A stretch of DNA of 8,748 nucleotides from Bacillota bacterium (GTDB lineage Bacteria > Bacillota > Clostridia > Christensenellales > CALWSW01). Under the pieces are notes generated by a model. That model was not told the origin of the DNA and did not search any database. It saw nothing but the letters and a program-made list of their open reading frames with translations. The position numbers and the translations under genes were made by a program. This document shows, one piece after another, positions 1-7,312 of the stretch; positions within the stretch are counted from its first letter, which is position 1; the number at the start of each line of letters is the position of its first letter. The DNA lies in assembly GCA_023402915.1 (NCBI GenBank), contig JAEYFO010000217.1:1-8748 (forward strand), given 5' to 3'.

Positions 1-656
1 GATATATCACGAACCCCGGCGTGGATCTTCCGCCGCGGGAGAGCGACGGCAAGCTGGACGTTTCCGGCGCGGTCGGCAGCGACGGCACGCTGACGGTCAT
101 CAGCGACCTTGGCATGAAGGAGCCTTATATCGGCCAGTCCAATCTGGTTTCGGGCGAGATCGCCGAGGATGTGGCCAGCTATTTTCTCACCAGCCAGCAG
201 CAGCCCTCCGCGGTGTTTCTGGGCGTGCATCTCAACGCCGGCGGCGTCACGTCGGCCTGCGGCATGATCCTTCAGCCCATGCCCAACTGTCCCGAACCCA
301 TTTTGGATCTGCTTGAAAGCAGGCTGTACGCGCTCAAGGAGCTGCCCGATCTGCTGGCGGGCGGCATGGACCTCAGGAAGGCCATCGACTGGATGCTCGG
401 CGATACGGAGCCGCAGTACACGCAGGAGCTGACGCCGGAATTCCGCTGCGATTGCAGCCGGGAACGGCTCGAACAGGTGCTCATCAACATGGGCGAAAAA
501 GAGCTGCTGGACATGGCAAAGGAGCAGCACGGCGCAGAACTGACCTGCCATTTCTGCAACAGCGCCTATCGCTTCAGCGAAGAGGAGCTGCGCGCGCTGG
601 CCGAACGGGCAAAGCAGGCAAAAACCACGCGGGGAGAATTGAATGACGGAGAATAG
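1..656 (+). CDS. hslO: Hsp33 redox-regulated chaperone, 3' part (5' end outside window)
   Basis: The frame is open from base 3, so the start codon lies left of the window; a GTG at 21 is internal. Hsp33 is a cytosolic holdase chaperone switched on by oxidation of a zinc-bound four-cysteine centre. The visible 217 or so codons contain the family core (VSGAVGSDGTLTVISDLG, then KEPYIGQSNLVSGEIAEDVA and the PSAVFLGVHLN stretch). At the C-terminus is the redox switch: CxC (codons at 447-455) and CxxC as CHFC (546-557), separated by about 30 residues as is usual. All four cysteines are present, so this is the redox-active form. The last 14 nt overlap the next gene, which suggests translational coupling. 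Identification rests on clear family motifs; only the N-terminal part is missing. Confidence 0.96.
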   Translation, partial: YITNPGVDLPPRESDGKLDVSGAVGSDGTLTVISDLGMKEPYIGQSNLVSGEIAEDVASYFLTSQQQPSAVFLGVHLNAGGVTSACGMILQPMPNCPEPILDLLESRLYALKELPDLLAGGMDLRKAIDWMLGDTEPQYTQELTPEFRCDCSRERLEQVLINMGEKELLDMAKEQHGAELTCHFCNSAYRFSEEELRALAERAKQAKTTRGELNDGE

Positions 657-2355
657 TCCCAAAGGAAAAGTGCTTCCCTTTGCACAAAACGCGGATTTTT
701 ACGCCCGAAAAGGCGACGAACGGCGGGAACGGGGCGCGCTGGCCGAAGCGGCGGCCTTTTACCGCAAAGCGGTCGAGCTGGAGCCGGACGATCCGGATTT
801 TCGGATCCTTCTGGGCTGCGTCTATGGCGAAATGGGCTGCGGCCGCCTCTCGAACCTCCTGCTTGCCAGCGCCCTGTGGCGCGGCGGCCGGGAGGACGCG
901 CTTCTTTATTATCACATGGGCGTGAACTATTTTGACTACCGGCTCTACGACGAGGCCATGGCCTGCTTTCAGGTGATGCTGGGCTGCGACGGCGTGGAGG
1001 AGCTGAGCGTTTCGCCGGAGATCAGCGATTTTCTTGAAGAAGAGAGCGAGGACGAAGAGGGCGGACAGCTGCGCAGCCAGTGCAACCAGTATACGAGCGA
1101 CGCGGTGGAAGCCCTTGGCCGCGGCGAGGACGAAAAGGCGGTCGCGCTTTTGGAAAAGGCCTGGGCGCTCATGCCCTGCTCGCCGGAGCAGGCGTGCAAT
1201 CTGGCCATGGCCTATTATTGCCGCAAGGACTTTGACCGCGCGATGACGGTGTGCAACCGGGCCATGCTGGAGGACCCCGGCAGCTTGCAGCTGCACTGCG
1301 TGCTGGCGCTGCTCTACCGCGAAAGGGGGGACGAAGCGGCGGCGCGCAGGGAGATCGACTTTTTGAAGCAGGCGCCCCTGAGCGGCATTTATGAAGGGCT
1401 GAAGGTCGCTGTGACGCTCTTTGACATGGGCGCGCTGGAAGAGGCGCGCGCCGTGCTGGAAAAGCTGCGCGCGCAGCGGCCGTACGACGTGGAAGTGCTT
1501 CAGCGGCTGGGAATCTGCTGCTATAACCTTGCGGAGCATGAAGCGGCGGCGGATTGCTGGAAGCGGGCGCGCGCCATCGATCCGGGCGACGAAGTGCTCC
1601 GGTTTTACGACGAGGAAAACAAAAAAGCCCTTTCCGGGAAGAAGCACCGAAAGAAGTTTTCCTCCTGCTCCTACGACCTGCCCATGGAGGAGACGCTGGT
1701 CTGTCTGACGGCGCTTCAGACCATGCAGCAGGAGGAGCATCCTTCCGAGCGGGAGGACTGGCAGCGGGTGATGAACTGGGCGCTGCGGCGGCAGGATCAG
1801 CTGCGCTTTGCGGCGGCGAGCGTGCTGGCGCGGGAAAACAGGGAAGAGGGCGAAAAGATCATCCGCACGATGCTGTGCGATTGTTCCGCCGGCCTTGAAG
1901 ACAAGCACATGCTGCTGATGCTCCTTTCGAGCCTTGACCCGGACGCGGGGGCGGTGATCTTTCTTCAGGCGGGCGTGGCGGACGTGCAGGTCAGCGATTT
2001 TGAGGACCGGCTCCCGAAGGAATACGTTCAGATCCCGGAGCTGTTCGTGCGGAAGCTGACGGAAAACGAAGCGGAGCAGGAAGTGGTCGGCACGGGGATC
2101 GGCATGTGGCAGCAGTTCATCAACGCCACGTTCGACGATCCGGTCAATATCCGGCCCGATCAGGTCCCGGCCTTTGCGGCGGCGCTTTCCTATGCAGCCA
2201 AGCGGGTGCTGGATCTTCCCGTCACCCAAAAGGAGGAGATCGAAGCCTTCGCCACGACGGTCAGCCGGTTCCGCCGGGCGGAAAACCTGCTTTACGATAT
2301 GGTGGTCAGACCCATGATAGAAAGGGACGGGGGATCAGACGATGAAAGTGATTGA
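643..2355 (+). CDS. TPR-repeat protein of unknown role, 570 aa
   Basis: This is a soluble protein without signal peptide or membrane segment. Tetratricopeptide-like helical pairs are visible at about residues 18-51 (GALAEAAAFYRKAVELEPDD), 86-113, 148-214 and 282-316 (YNLAEHEAAADCWKRARAIDPGD). A strongly acidic stretch (FLEEESEDEEGG) lies near 130-141 and a short basic one (KKHRKK) near 331-337. The C-terminal 230 residues are helical in character but carry no motif I know. ATG 643 is chosen because GGGGAG at 631-636 sits 6 nt upstream; it overlaps the hslO stop by 14 nt, and its own end overlaps the next gene by another 14 nt. TPR proteins are scaffolds for protein-protein contacts. The context (a chaperone gene and an rRNA methyltransferase) would fit a protein-quality or ribosome-related role, but this is inference only. 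Confidence 0.9.
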   Translation: MTENSPKGKVLPFAQNADFYARKGDERRERGALAEAAAFYRKAVELEPDDPDFRILLGCVYGEMGCGRLSNLLLASALWRGGREDALLYYHMGVNYFDYRLYDEAMACFQVMLGCDGVEELSVSPEISDFLEEESEDEEGGQLRSQCNQYTSDAVEALGRGEDEKAVALLEKAWALMPCSPEQACNLAMAYYCRKDFDRAMTVCNRAMLEDPGSLQLHCVLALLYRERGDEAAARREIDFLKQAPLSGIYEGLKVAVTLFDMGALEEARAVLEKLRAQRPYDVEVLQRLGICCYNLAEHEAAADCWKRARAIDPGDEVLRFYDEENKKALSGKKHRKKFSSCSYDLPMEETLVCLTALQTMQQEEHPSEREDWQRVMNWALRRQDQLRFAAASVLARENREEGEKIIRTMLCDCSAGLEDKHMLLMLLSSLDPDAGAVIFLQAGVADVQVSDFEDRLPKEYVQIPELFVRKLTENEAEQEVVGTGIGMWQQFINATFDDPVNIRPDQVPAFAAALSYAAKRVLDLPVTQKEEIEAFATTVSRFRRAENLLYDMVVRPMIERDGGSDDESD

Positions 2356-3166
2356 CCTTGACGCGCTGTTCAAGCAGTATTTGCTGGCGCAGATCCGGGC
2401 GGGCGCGGACCCGGAGCAGCTGGAAGAGGATGTGCCCGATCTGTATCTGGAATGGCTGGAGCGGCCCATGGCGCAGCTTGAGGGCAAAACGCCGCGGGAA
2501 TGGTTCGAAAAGCAGGAAAGCCCCCAGCGCATCGAGGCGCTGTGCGCCTATGTCAACGAGGGCGTCGATCCGCCCGACCCGCTGCTGGACGCCATCGAGG
2601 ACGATCCCGAGGCGGAAGAACTGCTGTATGAGCTGCTTTGTGGAAGGCGCGGCGCGTTCCACACTGCCGAAAAGCTGCTGCGCGCCCGGCGGTACGCGGC
2701 GGAGCTGCTCAACCAGAAGGGCTCCCGCCTGCCGGTACGGGAGTACCTTGCGCTGGCGCGGGAGGGCTGCGAGGACGAGAAGCTGCGGGAAGCGGCGGTC
2801 GTGGGACTTGCGGCCATGGGCGAGGACGTGAAGGAAGAACTGCTCGAAGCGCTGCGCGGCGCGCCGGACGAAGGGGCGGACTGCCTGCTGGATCTGCTCT
2901 CGCTCCTCGGGCAGGACGAGCGTATTTTCGACGCGCTGATCCGGCATTTTCGCGGGCGGTATGAACAGCGGGCGCTGTGCGCGTCCCTGCTGGCCCGCTA
3001 CGGCGACGAGCGGGCGCTGCCCGTGCTGGAGGAAGCGCTCGGCTCCGTGGGGTATCTGGATTTTTGCGCGCTGCGCGACGCCATCGAGGCGCTGGGCGGC
3101 GTGGTTTCGGAAGAGCCGGACTTTTCCGGCGACAAAGATTACGAAAGGATGCGGCTGGGCGAGTGA
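2342..3166 (+). CDS. HEAT-like helical-repeat protein of unknown function, 274 aa
   Basis: I do not recognise a named family. The protein is acidic, with no signal peptide or membrane helix. From about residue 140 to 255 it reads as short paired helices in the HEAT/armadillo style: REAAVVGLAAMGEDVKEELL, then ERIFDALIRHF, then RALCASLLARYGDERALPVL and FCALRDAIEALGG. The N-terminal part (DLDALFKQYLLAQI, EDVPDLYLEWLERPM) is helical without repeats. ATG 2342 has GGGGGA at 2329-2334 seven nt upstream and overlaps the preceding TPR gene by 14 nt. Its stop overlaps the GTG start of the methyltransferase gene (GTGA at 3163-3166). The pairing of a TPR and a HEAT-like protein between hslO and an RlmL-type gene suggests that the two act together, but nothing in the sequence says how. 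Confidence 0.85.
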   Translation: MKVIDLDALFKQYLLAQIRAGADPEQLEEDVPDLYLEWLERPMAQLEGKTPREWFEKQESPQRIEALCAYVNEGVDPPDPLLDAIEDDPEAEELLYELLCGRRGAFHTAEKLLRARRYAAELLNQKGSRLPVREYLALAREGCEDEKLREAAVVGLAAMGEDVKEELLEALRGAPDEGADCLLDLLSLLGQDERIFDALIRHFRGRYEQRALCASLLARYGDERALPVLEEALGSVGYLDFCALRDAIEALGGVVSEEPDFSGDKDYERMRLGE

Positions 3167-4278
3167 ATACCTATCTTGCGACCTGCAAATTCGGCCTGGA
3201 GGGCATCGTGGCCGACGAGTTGCGCGCGCTGGACGCGCAAAACGTGCGCGCCTGCAACGCCCGGGTCTATTTTGAGGGCGGCTGGGACATGCTCTGCCGG
3301 GCGAACCTGTGGCTGCGCACGGCGGACCGGGTGTTTTTGCAGCTGGGGAGCTTTCCGGCCAAAACGTTCGAAGAGCTGTTCGAAGGGGTGCGCGCCCTGC
3401 CGTGGGAGGAGTTCCTCGAAAAGGACGCGGCCTTCCCCGTCAAGGGAAAAAGCGCCCGCTCCCAGCTGCACAGCGTGCCCGACTGTCAGGCCATCACGAA
3501 AAAAGCCATTGTGGAGCGGCTCAAGACCCGCCATCACATCAGCTGGTTCCCCGAAACGGGACGGCAGTATATCGTGGAGATCGGCCTGCTGGACGACGTG
3601 GCGACCGTGGCGCTGGACGCCAGCGGGGCGGGACTGAACCGCCGGGGCTATCGCACGCTCAACGGGGAAGCGCCCCTTGCGGAGACTCTGGCGGCGGCCA
3701 TGGTGCTCATCAGCCGCTGGCGGGGCGACCGGCCGTTTCGCGATCCGCTCTGCGGCACGGGCACCATCCCCATCGAGGCAGCCATGATCGCCGAAAACCG
3801 TGCGCCCGGCCTGCTGCGGGATTTTGCGGCGGAGCAGTGGCGGCAGATCCCGGAAAAGCTCTGGACGCGGGAACGGGAGCGCGCCCGCGGCCTGATCCGC
3901 ACGGATCGCGCGCTGGACGTTGCGGGGAGCGACATTGACGAGGGCGCGCTGAATCTGGCGCGCATCCACGCCAAACAGGCCGGGGTGAACGTGCCTTTTA
4001 CCAAAGGGGATGTTCGAAAGTTCCAAAGCAGGGAGCCGGGCGGCGTGATCGTGTGCAATCCGCCCTACGGCGAGCGGCTCATGGAGCGCAAGGAGTGCGA
4101 GGCGCTCTACGGCGACATGGGCAGGGCCTTCTTTGCGCTGCCCAATTGGAAATACCTGATCCTCACGTCCCACCCGAAGTTTGAACGCTGCTTCGGCCGC
4201 CGCGCCGATAAGCGCCGCAAGCTCTACAACAGTAGCCTCGTCTGCCAGCTGTATCAGTACTTCTACAAAAAAGTTTGA
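3163..4278 (+). CDS. rlmL: RlmL-type 23S rRNA (guanine-N2) methyltransferase, THUMP + Rossmann domains
   Basis: This is an S-adenosylmethionine-dependent RNA methyltransferase of 371 aa, of the group often labelled 'N6-adenine-specific DNA methylase' (Bacillus YpsC). The founding RlmL makes m2G2445 in 23S rRNA. The N-terminus (NTYLATCKFGLEGIVADEL) and residues to about 155 form the ferredoxin-like and THUMP part. The methyltransferase domain follows with motif I DPLCGTGT at 194-201, the acidic SDID near 256-259 and catalytic motif IV NPPYGERL at 299-306. The start is GTG 3163, overlapping the previous stop as GTGA. The longer open frame upstream to 2977 only reads through the HEAT gene in another frame and lacks family homology. 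A possible SD, GAAAGGA, lies at 3143-3149, so translation is probably coupled. The exact target base in this organism is inferred. Confidence 0.93.
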   Translation: MNTYLATCKFGLEGIVADELRALDAQNVRACNARVYFEGGWDMLCRANLWLRTADRVFLQLGSFPAKTFEELFEGVRALPWEEFLEKDAAFPVKGKSARSQLHSVPDCQAITKKAIVERLKTRHHISWFPETGRQYIVEIGLLDDVATVALDASGAGLNRRGYRTLNGEAPLAETLAAAMVLISRWRGDRPFRDPLCGTGTIPIEAAMIAENRAPGLLRDFAAEQWRQIPEKLWTRERERARGLIRTDRALDVAGSDIDEGALNLARIHAKQAGVNVPFTKGDVRKFQSREPGGVIVCNPPYGERLMERKECEALYGDMGRAFFALPNWKYLILTSHPKFERCFGRRADKRRKLYNSSLVCQLYQYFYKKV

Positions 4279-4296
4279 ATTTTTCGGAAAATCTTC

Positions 4297-4325
4297 TTTA
4301 CAAATCCGCCCCGATGCCTTATAAT
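4297..4325 (+). promoter_or_regulatory. sigma-A/sigma-70 promoter of tRNA-Ala
   Basis: The -35 is TTTACA (4297-4302) and the -10 is TATAAT (4320-4325), with a 17-bp spacer. Transcription would begin near 4332, about 7 nt before the mature tRNA. No convincing terminator separates this promoter from the end of the upstream gene, so some read-through from the operon into the tRNA is possible. Confidence 0.88.
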
Positions 4326-4338
4326 AATTCTTGTGCTT

Positions 4339-4415
4339 GGGGCATTAGCTCAGCTGGCTAGAGTGCCACACTGGCAGTGTGGAAGTCACCGGTTCGAATC
4401 CGGTATGCTCCACCA
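4339..4415 (+). tRNA. tRNA-Ala (anticodon GGC)
   Basis: A full cloverleaf can be folded. The acceptor stem GGGGCAT/ATGCTCC contains G3-U70, the alanine identity pair. The D stem is GCTC/GAGT, the anticodon stem CCACA/TGTGG with loop CTGGCAG (anticodon GGC at 4373-4375, reading GCC/GCU), and the T arm ACCGG-TTCGAAT-CCGGT. The discriminator A is at 4412 and CCA is encoded at 4413-4415. The gene has its own promoter directly upstream and a terminator directly downstream, so it is a single-tRNA transcription unit. Confidence 0.97.
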
Positions 4416-4419
4416 ACAC

Positions 4420-4454
4420 ATGCGTTTGATGAAAATCAGGCGCATTTTTATTTC
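4420..4454 (+). terminator. intrinsic terminator of the tRNA-Ala unit
   Basis: An 11-bp stem is formed by ATGCGTTTGAT (4420-4430) and ATCAGGCGCAT (4435-4445) with a GAAA tetraloop and two G-U pairs. It is followed by a T-rich tail TTTTATTT. It begins 5 nt after the encoded CCA and may also end transcripts from the upstream operon. Confidence 0.85.
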
Positions 4455-4471
4455 TGGAAAAGGAGTTTGCG

Positions 4472-4540
4472 ATGAGAGCGGAGCGCATCGCGCATTGCCG
4501 CTTTGGCGAGTGGAAGGGCACTCGCTCTAAAACTTTTTAA
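4472..4540 (+). CDS. possible 22-aa small peptide ORF between tRNA-Ala and cas3
   Basis: A short ORF (MRAERIAHCRFGEWKG, then TRSKTF) begins at an ATG placed 6 nt after a strong Shine-Dalgarno sequence, AAAAGGAG (4458-4465). It is basic and has no known relative that I can name. Inside it is a perfect 7-bp hairpin (GCGAGTG 4506-4512 with CACTCGC 4519-4525), with a T run at 4533-4537. No promoter is visible between the tRNA terminator and the ORF, so expression would depend on read-through. It could be a leader peptide, the decayed start of a lost gene, or chance. The good ribosome binding site is the only positive evidence. Confidence 0.3.
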   Translation: MRAERIAHCRFGEWKGTRSKTF

Positions 4541-4778
4541 GATAAAAATAAAATAGAAACTGTGAACTGCTGCATTCTGATTCTTGACGGATCGGGAATG
4601 CGGCGTTTTTGTATGAGATGGGAGTAAATGAAGAATGTAGAGGAAGGGAAGGAAAAGAATACCCACAGCGGAAAGAGCAGATACGGTTCATCCTGTGTGC
4701 TTTGGAGGGCGGCTGCTTGGCGCGGGACACGCTTTGTGGAAAAGGAATTCAAAAAGCGAACAAAGCGGAGCGGAAAGG
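4541..4778. other. gene-poor spacer upstream of the cas3 promoter
   Basis: Apart from the hairpin at 4568-4610, I see no gene here. An ATG at 4628 opens a frame that runs in phase into cas3, but the 71 encoded residues are lysine/arginine-rich, unlike any Cas3 N-terminus, and lie upstream of the cas3 promoter. No repeat of the CRISPR type is present on either strand in this stretch. Confidence 0.6.
4568..4610 (+). terminator. terminator-like hairpin before cas3
   Basis: GCTGCATTC (4569-4577) pairs with GAATGCGGC (4596-4604) to give a 9-bp stem with one G-U pair and an 18-nt loop. It is followed directly by TTTTT (4606-4610). It would shield the cas3 promoter from read-through from the tRNA side. 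The loop is large, so strength is uncertain. Confidence 0.6.
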
Positions 4779-4807
4779 TTGAGAAACGAAGGAATGTTCG
4801 CTATAAT
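4779..4807 (+). promoter_or_regulatory. sigma-A promoter of cas3, with a short dyad between -35 and -10
   Basis: The -35 is TTGAGA (4779-4784) and the -10 is TATAAT (4802-4807), with a 17-bp spacer. The start site would be near 4814, leaving a 5' leader of about 27 nt before the cas3 ATG. Within the spacer lies CGAA-N6-TTCG (4787-4800). The same core with the same 6-nt gap occurs between the -35 and -10 of the promoter in front of cas5c, so it may be a shared operator. Confidence 0.85.
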
Positions 4808-4840
4808 GGGCAAAACAGAAGTTCTGAAGGAGAAACAGAT

Positions 4841-7261
4841 ATGATCGCCCACCTTCGAAAAACGGACGGAGAAGCGCAGCCGCTCGCGCAGCATTGCAGG
4901 GCGGTAAGCGAGCTGTGCGCCTGTATCGTCCGGCAGCCGGGATTGGAACAGACGGCGCGGCTCATCGGCCTGCTGCACGATATGGGCAAGGCGACGGAGG
5001 AATTTCGAGCCTATCTCTATCGGGCGTGGAAGGAAGAAATGGCCAGATCGCCCCATCACCATGCGCCTGCCGGAGCGATCTATGTTTGCCGGCGCTGGCT
5101 TTTCCCGGAGGGGCAGACGGAAATGCAGCGCATGACGGCGCAGATCGTCGCGCTGTGCATTCACGGGCATCATGCGGGGCTGGCCGATTGTCTGGATGAG
5201 AATGGAACTTCTCCGTGGCTCATGGCAATGGAGCGGAAAGAGGACGAGGAGGTTCTGGCGCAGGCCGGCCAGTGGTTCTTTGCGCATGTCATTTCAGAAG
5301 AAGAGCTCGGCGAACTGTTTGAACAGGCGACGGCGGAGATCGAAGCGTTTTATCAGAAGATCCGGAAAAATTTGGGGAAAAATACAAAAAGCATGGTCTA
5401 CGCCCAGCTGGGGCTGCTCACGCGCCTGCTGTTGAGCGTTCTGATCGATGCGGATCGGTGGGATTCCGCCTGTTTTGAATATCGGGAAGATCCTTTTGCC
5501 GCAGCGGAAAAACTCCCGGATTGGACGGAGCTGCTCGCACGGTTTGAAACGTTTCGAAAAACGAACCTCAATGGCAGCGGAGAGATCAACCGCGTCCGCG
5601 CGGCGGTTTCAGACGAGTGCTTTCAAAATGCGGACGCTTCTCCCGGCGTTGTGACGCTGTGCGTGCCCACGGGCGGCGGAAAAACCTTTTCCAGCCTGCG
5701 TTACGCCCTGCGCCATGCGGCAAGGAACGGCCAGCAGCGCGTTTTTTACATCATCCCCTACAACACCATCCTCGACCAGAATGCGCAGGACATTCGCCGG
5801 GCGCTGGCGGACGACCCGTCCAGTCTGGAGCATCATTCGAACGTTGTTCTGCCGGAAACGGAGGACGGCGGGGAAAACGGGCGGGCGCAGGCGCAGTACC
5901 GCCGGTTGACGGAGCGCTGGGACAGCGGCATTATTCTGACCAGTCTGGTGCAGTTCCTCAATGCCTGCTATGCCGCTTCCAATACCGATGCGCGCCGGTT
6001 TTTCCGTCTGACGAATGCCGTGCTGATCTTCGATGAGATCCAGTCCCTGCCAAAGCATTGCAAAACGCTCTTTGAACGGGCGGCGGCCTTTCTTTCCGCC
6101 TGCTGCGGCAGCACGGTGGTGCTTTGCACGGCCACGCAGCCCCGGCTGAACTTTGACCCGGCGCCGCGGCCGCTGATCGCCGACGCGAAAGCACTTTGCC
6201 GGCAGCTCAAACGGGTGCGGTATCTGGCGCAGCTGGAAAAACCGCGCACCTGCGCGGAGGCTGCGGAGGGTGTGGCGGCGCTGCTTTGGGAGCGGTCTGT
6301 GCTGGCCGTTGTCAACACGAAGGCCATGGCGTGGGAGCTCTATCAGGAAACGACGGCGCTGCTCCAGACGGGCGGCATGACGGTCGTGGAAGCAGACGCT
6401 TTCTTTTCAGAGGAAGAGATTCTCCGCCGCGCCCGGCAAAGCGCGCCCCAAGAGGCGCTGTGCGTTCATCTGAGCACCTTCCTTTGTCCGGCCCACAGAA
6501 AGGCGATCCTTGCGTGGATGAAATGCTGGCTGCGGGAGGGGAAGCGCGTGCTGTGCGTTTCAACGGCGCTGATCGAAGCGGGCGTGAACATCAGCTTTCC
6601 GGTGGTGGTGCGGAGCCTGGCGGGACTGCCGAGCATCGTGCAGGCGGCGGGGCGCGCCAACCGCAGCATGGAATACGGCCGGGGCGACGTGTATCTTTGG
6701 GAATTTTCGGAAGAAGAGCTGAACAATCTGCCGGACATTCAAAACGGCGGAAATCTCTCCCGCGCCATTTTACGGCAAGGCGATCCGGACGCGCTGGAGT
6801 TCCCGGAAACCATGGACGCCTATTTTGCGCAGGAGGAAGCGTATACGAAACGAAGAGCGGACTGCCCGGCAAAAGAAAAGGGCTTTACGCTGGCCGGTCT
6901 GCTTGACGAAAATGAAAAGTGCGCGCAGGCGGCGCGGGGGAAAAAGCGGTTCCGGCAGCTGATGCTGTATCAGAGCTTCCGCACGGCCGGGCGGCAATTC
7001 CAGGTGATCCCGGATCGGACGACTGCGGTGCTGGTTCCTTTCGGCGCGGGAAAGCAGCTGATCGCACAGATGGCCGCAGAGCACACGATGGAGGAGGAGA
7101 TCGCGCTGCTTCGCCGGGCGCAGAGCTATTGCGTGGCGCTGTATGATAGGACGTTCCGGCGACTTCAGGAGCAGGATGCGGTGTTCCTGCTGGAGGAATG
7201 CGGCGTGTGGGCGCTGAAAGAGGGATTTTACGACGCGCATGGCGGCGTGAAATGGGAGTAG
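4841..7261 (+). CDS. cas3: Cas3 helicase-nuclease of a type I-C CRISPR-Cas system
   Basis: Cas3 is recruited by Cascade to the displaced DNA strand and degrades it with its HD nuclease while unwinding with its superfamily 2 helicase. The 806-aa protein has the HD domain first: H18, LLHDMGK with H46-D47, PHHH near 71-74, the histidines of IHGHHAG at 108-111, and the later D of IDADRW. The helicase follows: Walker A PTGGGKT (276-282), DEIQ (398-401) in place of DEAH, CTATQP (429-434), and motif VI QAAGRANR (601-608). All key residues are present, so it should be active. ATG 4841 is chosen because AAGGAG (4827-4832) lies 8 nt upstream and the promoter starts transcripts near 4814, after the alternative ATG 4628. 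It is separated from cas5c by a 328-bp regulatory gap instead of the short spacing I would expect in I-C operons. Confidence 0.96.
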   Translation: MIAHLRKTDGEAQPLAQHCRAVSELCACIVRQPGLEQTARLIGLLHDMGKATEEFRAYLYRAWKEEMARSPHHHAPAGAIYVCRRWLFPEGQTEMQRMTAQIVALCIHGHHAGLADCLDENGTSPWLMAMERKEDEEVLAQAGQWFFAHVISEEELGELFEQATAEIEAFYQKIRKNLGKNTKSMVYAQLGLLTRLLLSVLIDADRWDSACFEYREDPFAAAEKLPDWTELLARFETFRKTNLNGSGEINRVRAAVSDECFQNADASPGVVTLCVPTGGGKTFSSLRYALRHAARNGQQRVFYIIPYNTILDQNAQDIRRALADDPSSLEHHSNVVLPETEDGGENGRAQAQYRRLTERWDSGIILTSLVQFLNACYAASNTDARRFFRLTNAVLIFDEIQSLPKHCKTLFERAAAFLSACCGSTVVLCTATQPRLNFDPAPRPLIADAKALCRQLKRVRYLAQLEKPRTCAEAAEGVAALLWERSVLAVVNTKAMAWELYQETTALLQTGGMTVVEADAFFSEEEILRRARQSAPQEALCVHLSTFLCPAHRKAILAWMKCWLREGKRVLCVSTALIEAGVNISFPVVVRSLAGLPSIVQAAGRANRSMEYGRGDVYLWEFSEEELNNLPDIQNGGNLSRAILRQGDPDALEFPETMDAYFAQEEAYTKRRADCPAKEKGFTLAGLLDENEKCAQAARGKKRFRQLMLYQSFRTAGRQFQVIPDRTTAVLVPFGAGKQLIAQMAAEHTMEEEIALLRRAQSYCVALYDRTFRRLQEQDAVFLLEECGVWALKEGFYDAHGGVKWE

Positions 7262-7268
7262 GGGAAAT

Positions 7269-7297
7269 TTGTGAGACACAGGATTAAGGTGTACAAT
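7269..7297 (+). promoter_or_regulatory. candidate promoter P1 upstream of cas5c
   Basis: The -35 is TTGTGA (7269-7274) and the -10 is TACAAT (7292-7297), with a 17-bp spacer. The start site would be near 7304. It begins 8 nt after the cas3 stop and points toward cas5c. The sequence matching the pseudo-spacer of the - strand RNA begins about 9 nt downstream of the start, so Cascade bound there would act as a roadblock. Confidence 0.6.
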
Positions 7298-7312
7298 CTA
7301 AATAAAAACTTT

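Noticed and set aside
574..2229. 551-codon open frame on the - strand, antisense to the TPR gene
   Set aside because: Arginine/histidine/leucine-rich product with no domain, produced by GC-rich third positions of the real + strand gene; the + strand frame has repeats, an SD and coupled neighbours.
2977..3162. Upstream extension of rlmL
   Set aside because: The extra residues are the HEAT-like gene read in another frame; family homology begins at GTG 3163, which overlaps the upstream stop.
3139..4173. 344-codon - strand frame antisense to rlmL
   Set aside because: Shadow of a gene with clear THUMP and methyltransferase motifs; no family features of its own.
4333..4530. 65-codon ORF across the tRNA gene
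   Set aside because: Translation of the tRNA itself (QLARVPHWQCGSHRFESGM), a well-known false gene type.
4628..4840. Longer cas3 beginning at ATG 4628
   Set aside because: SD is too close to the ATG, the extension is basic and not Cas3-like, and the promoter at 4779-4807 starts transcripts downstream of it.
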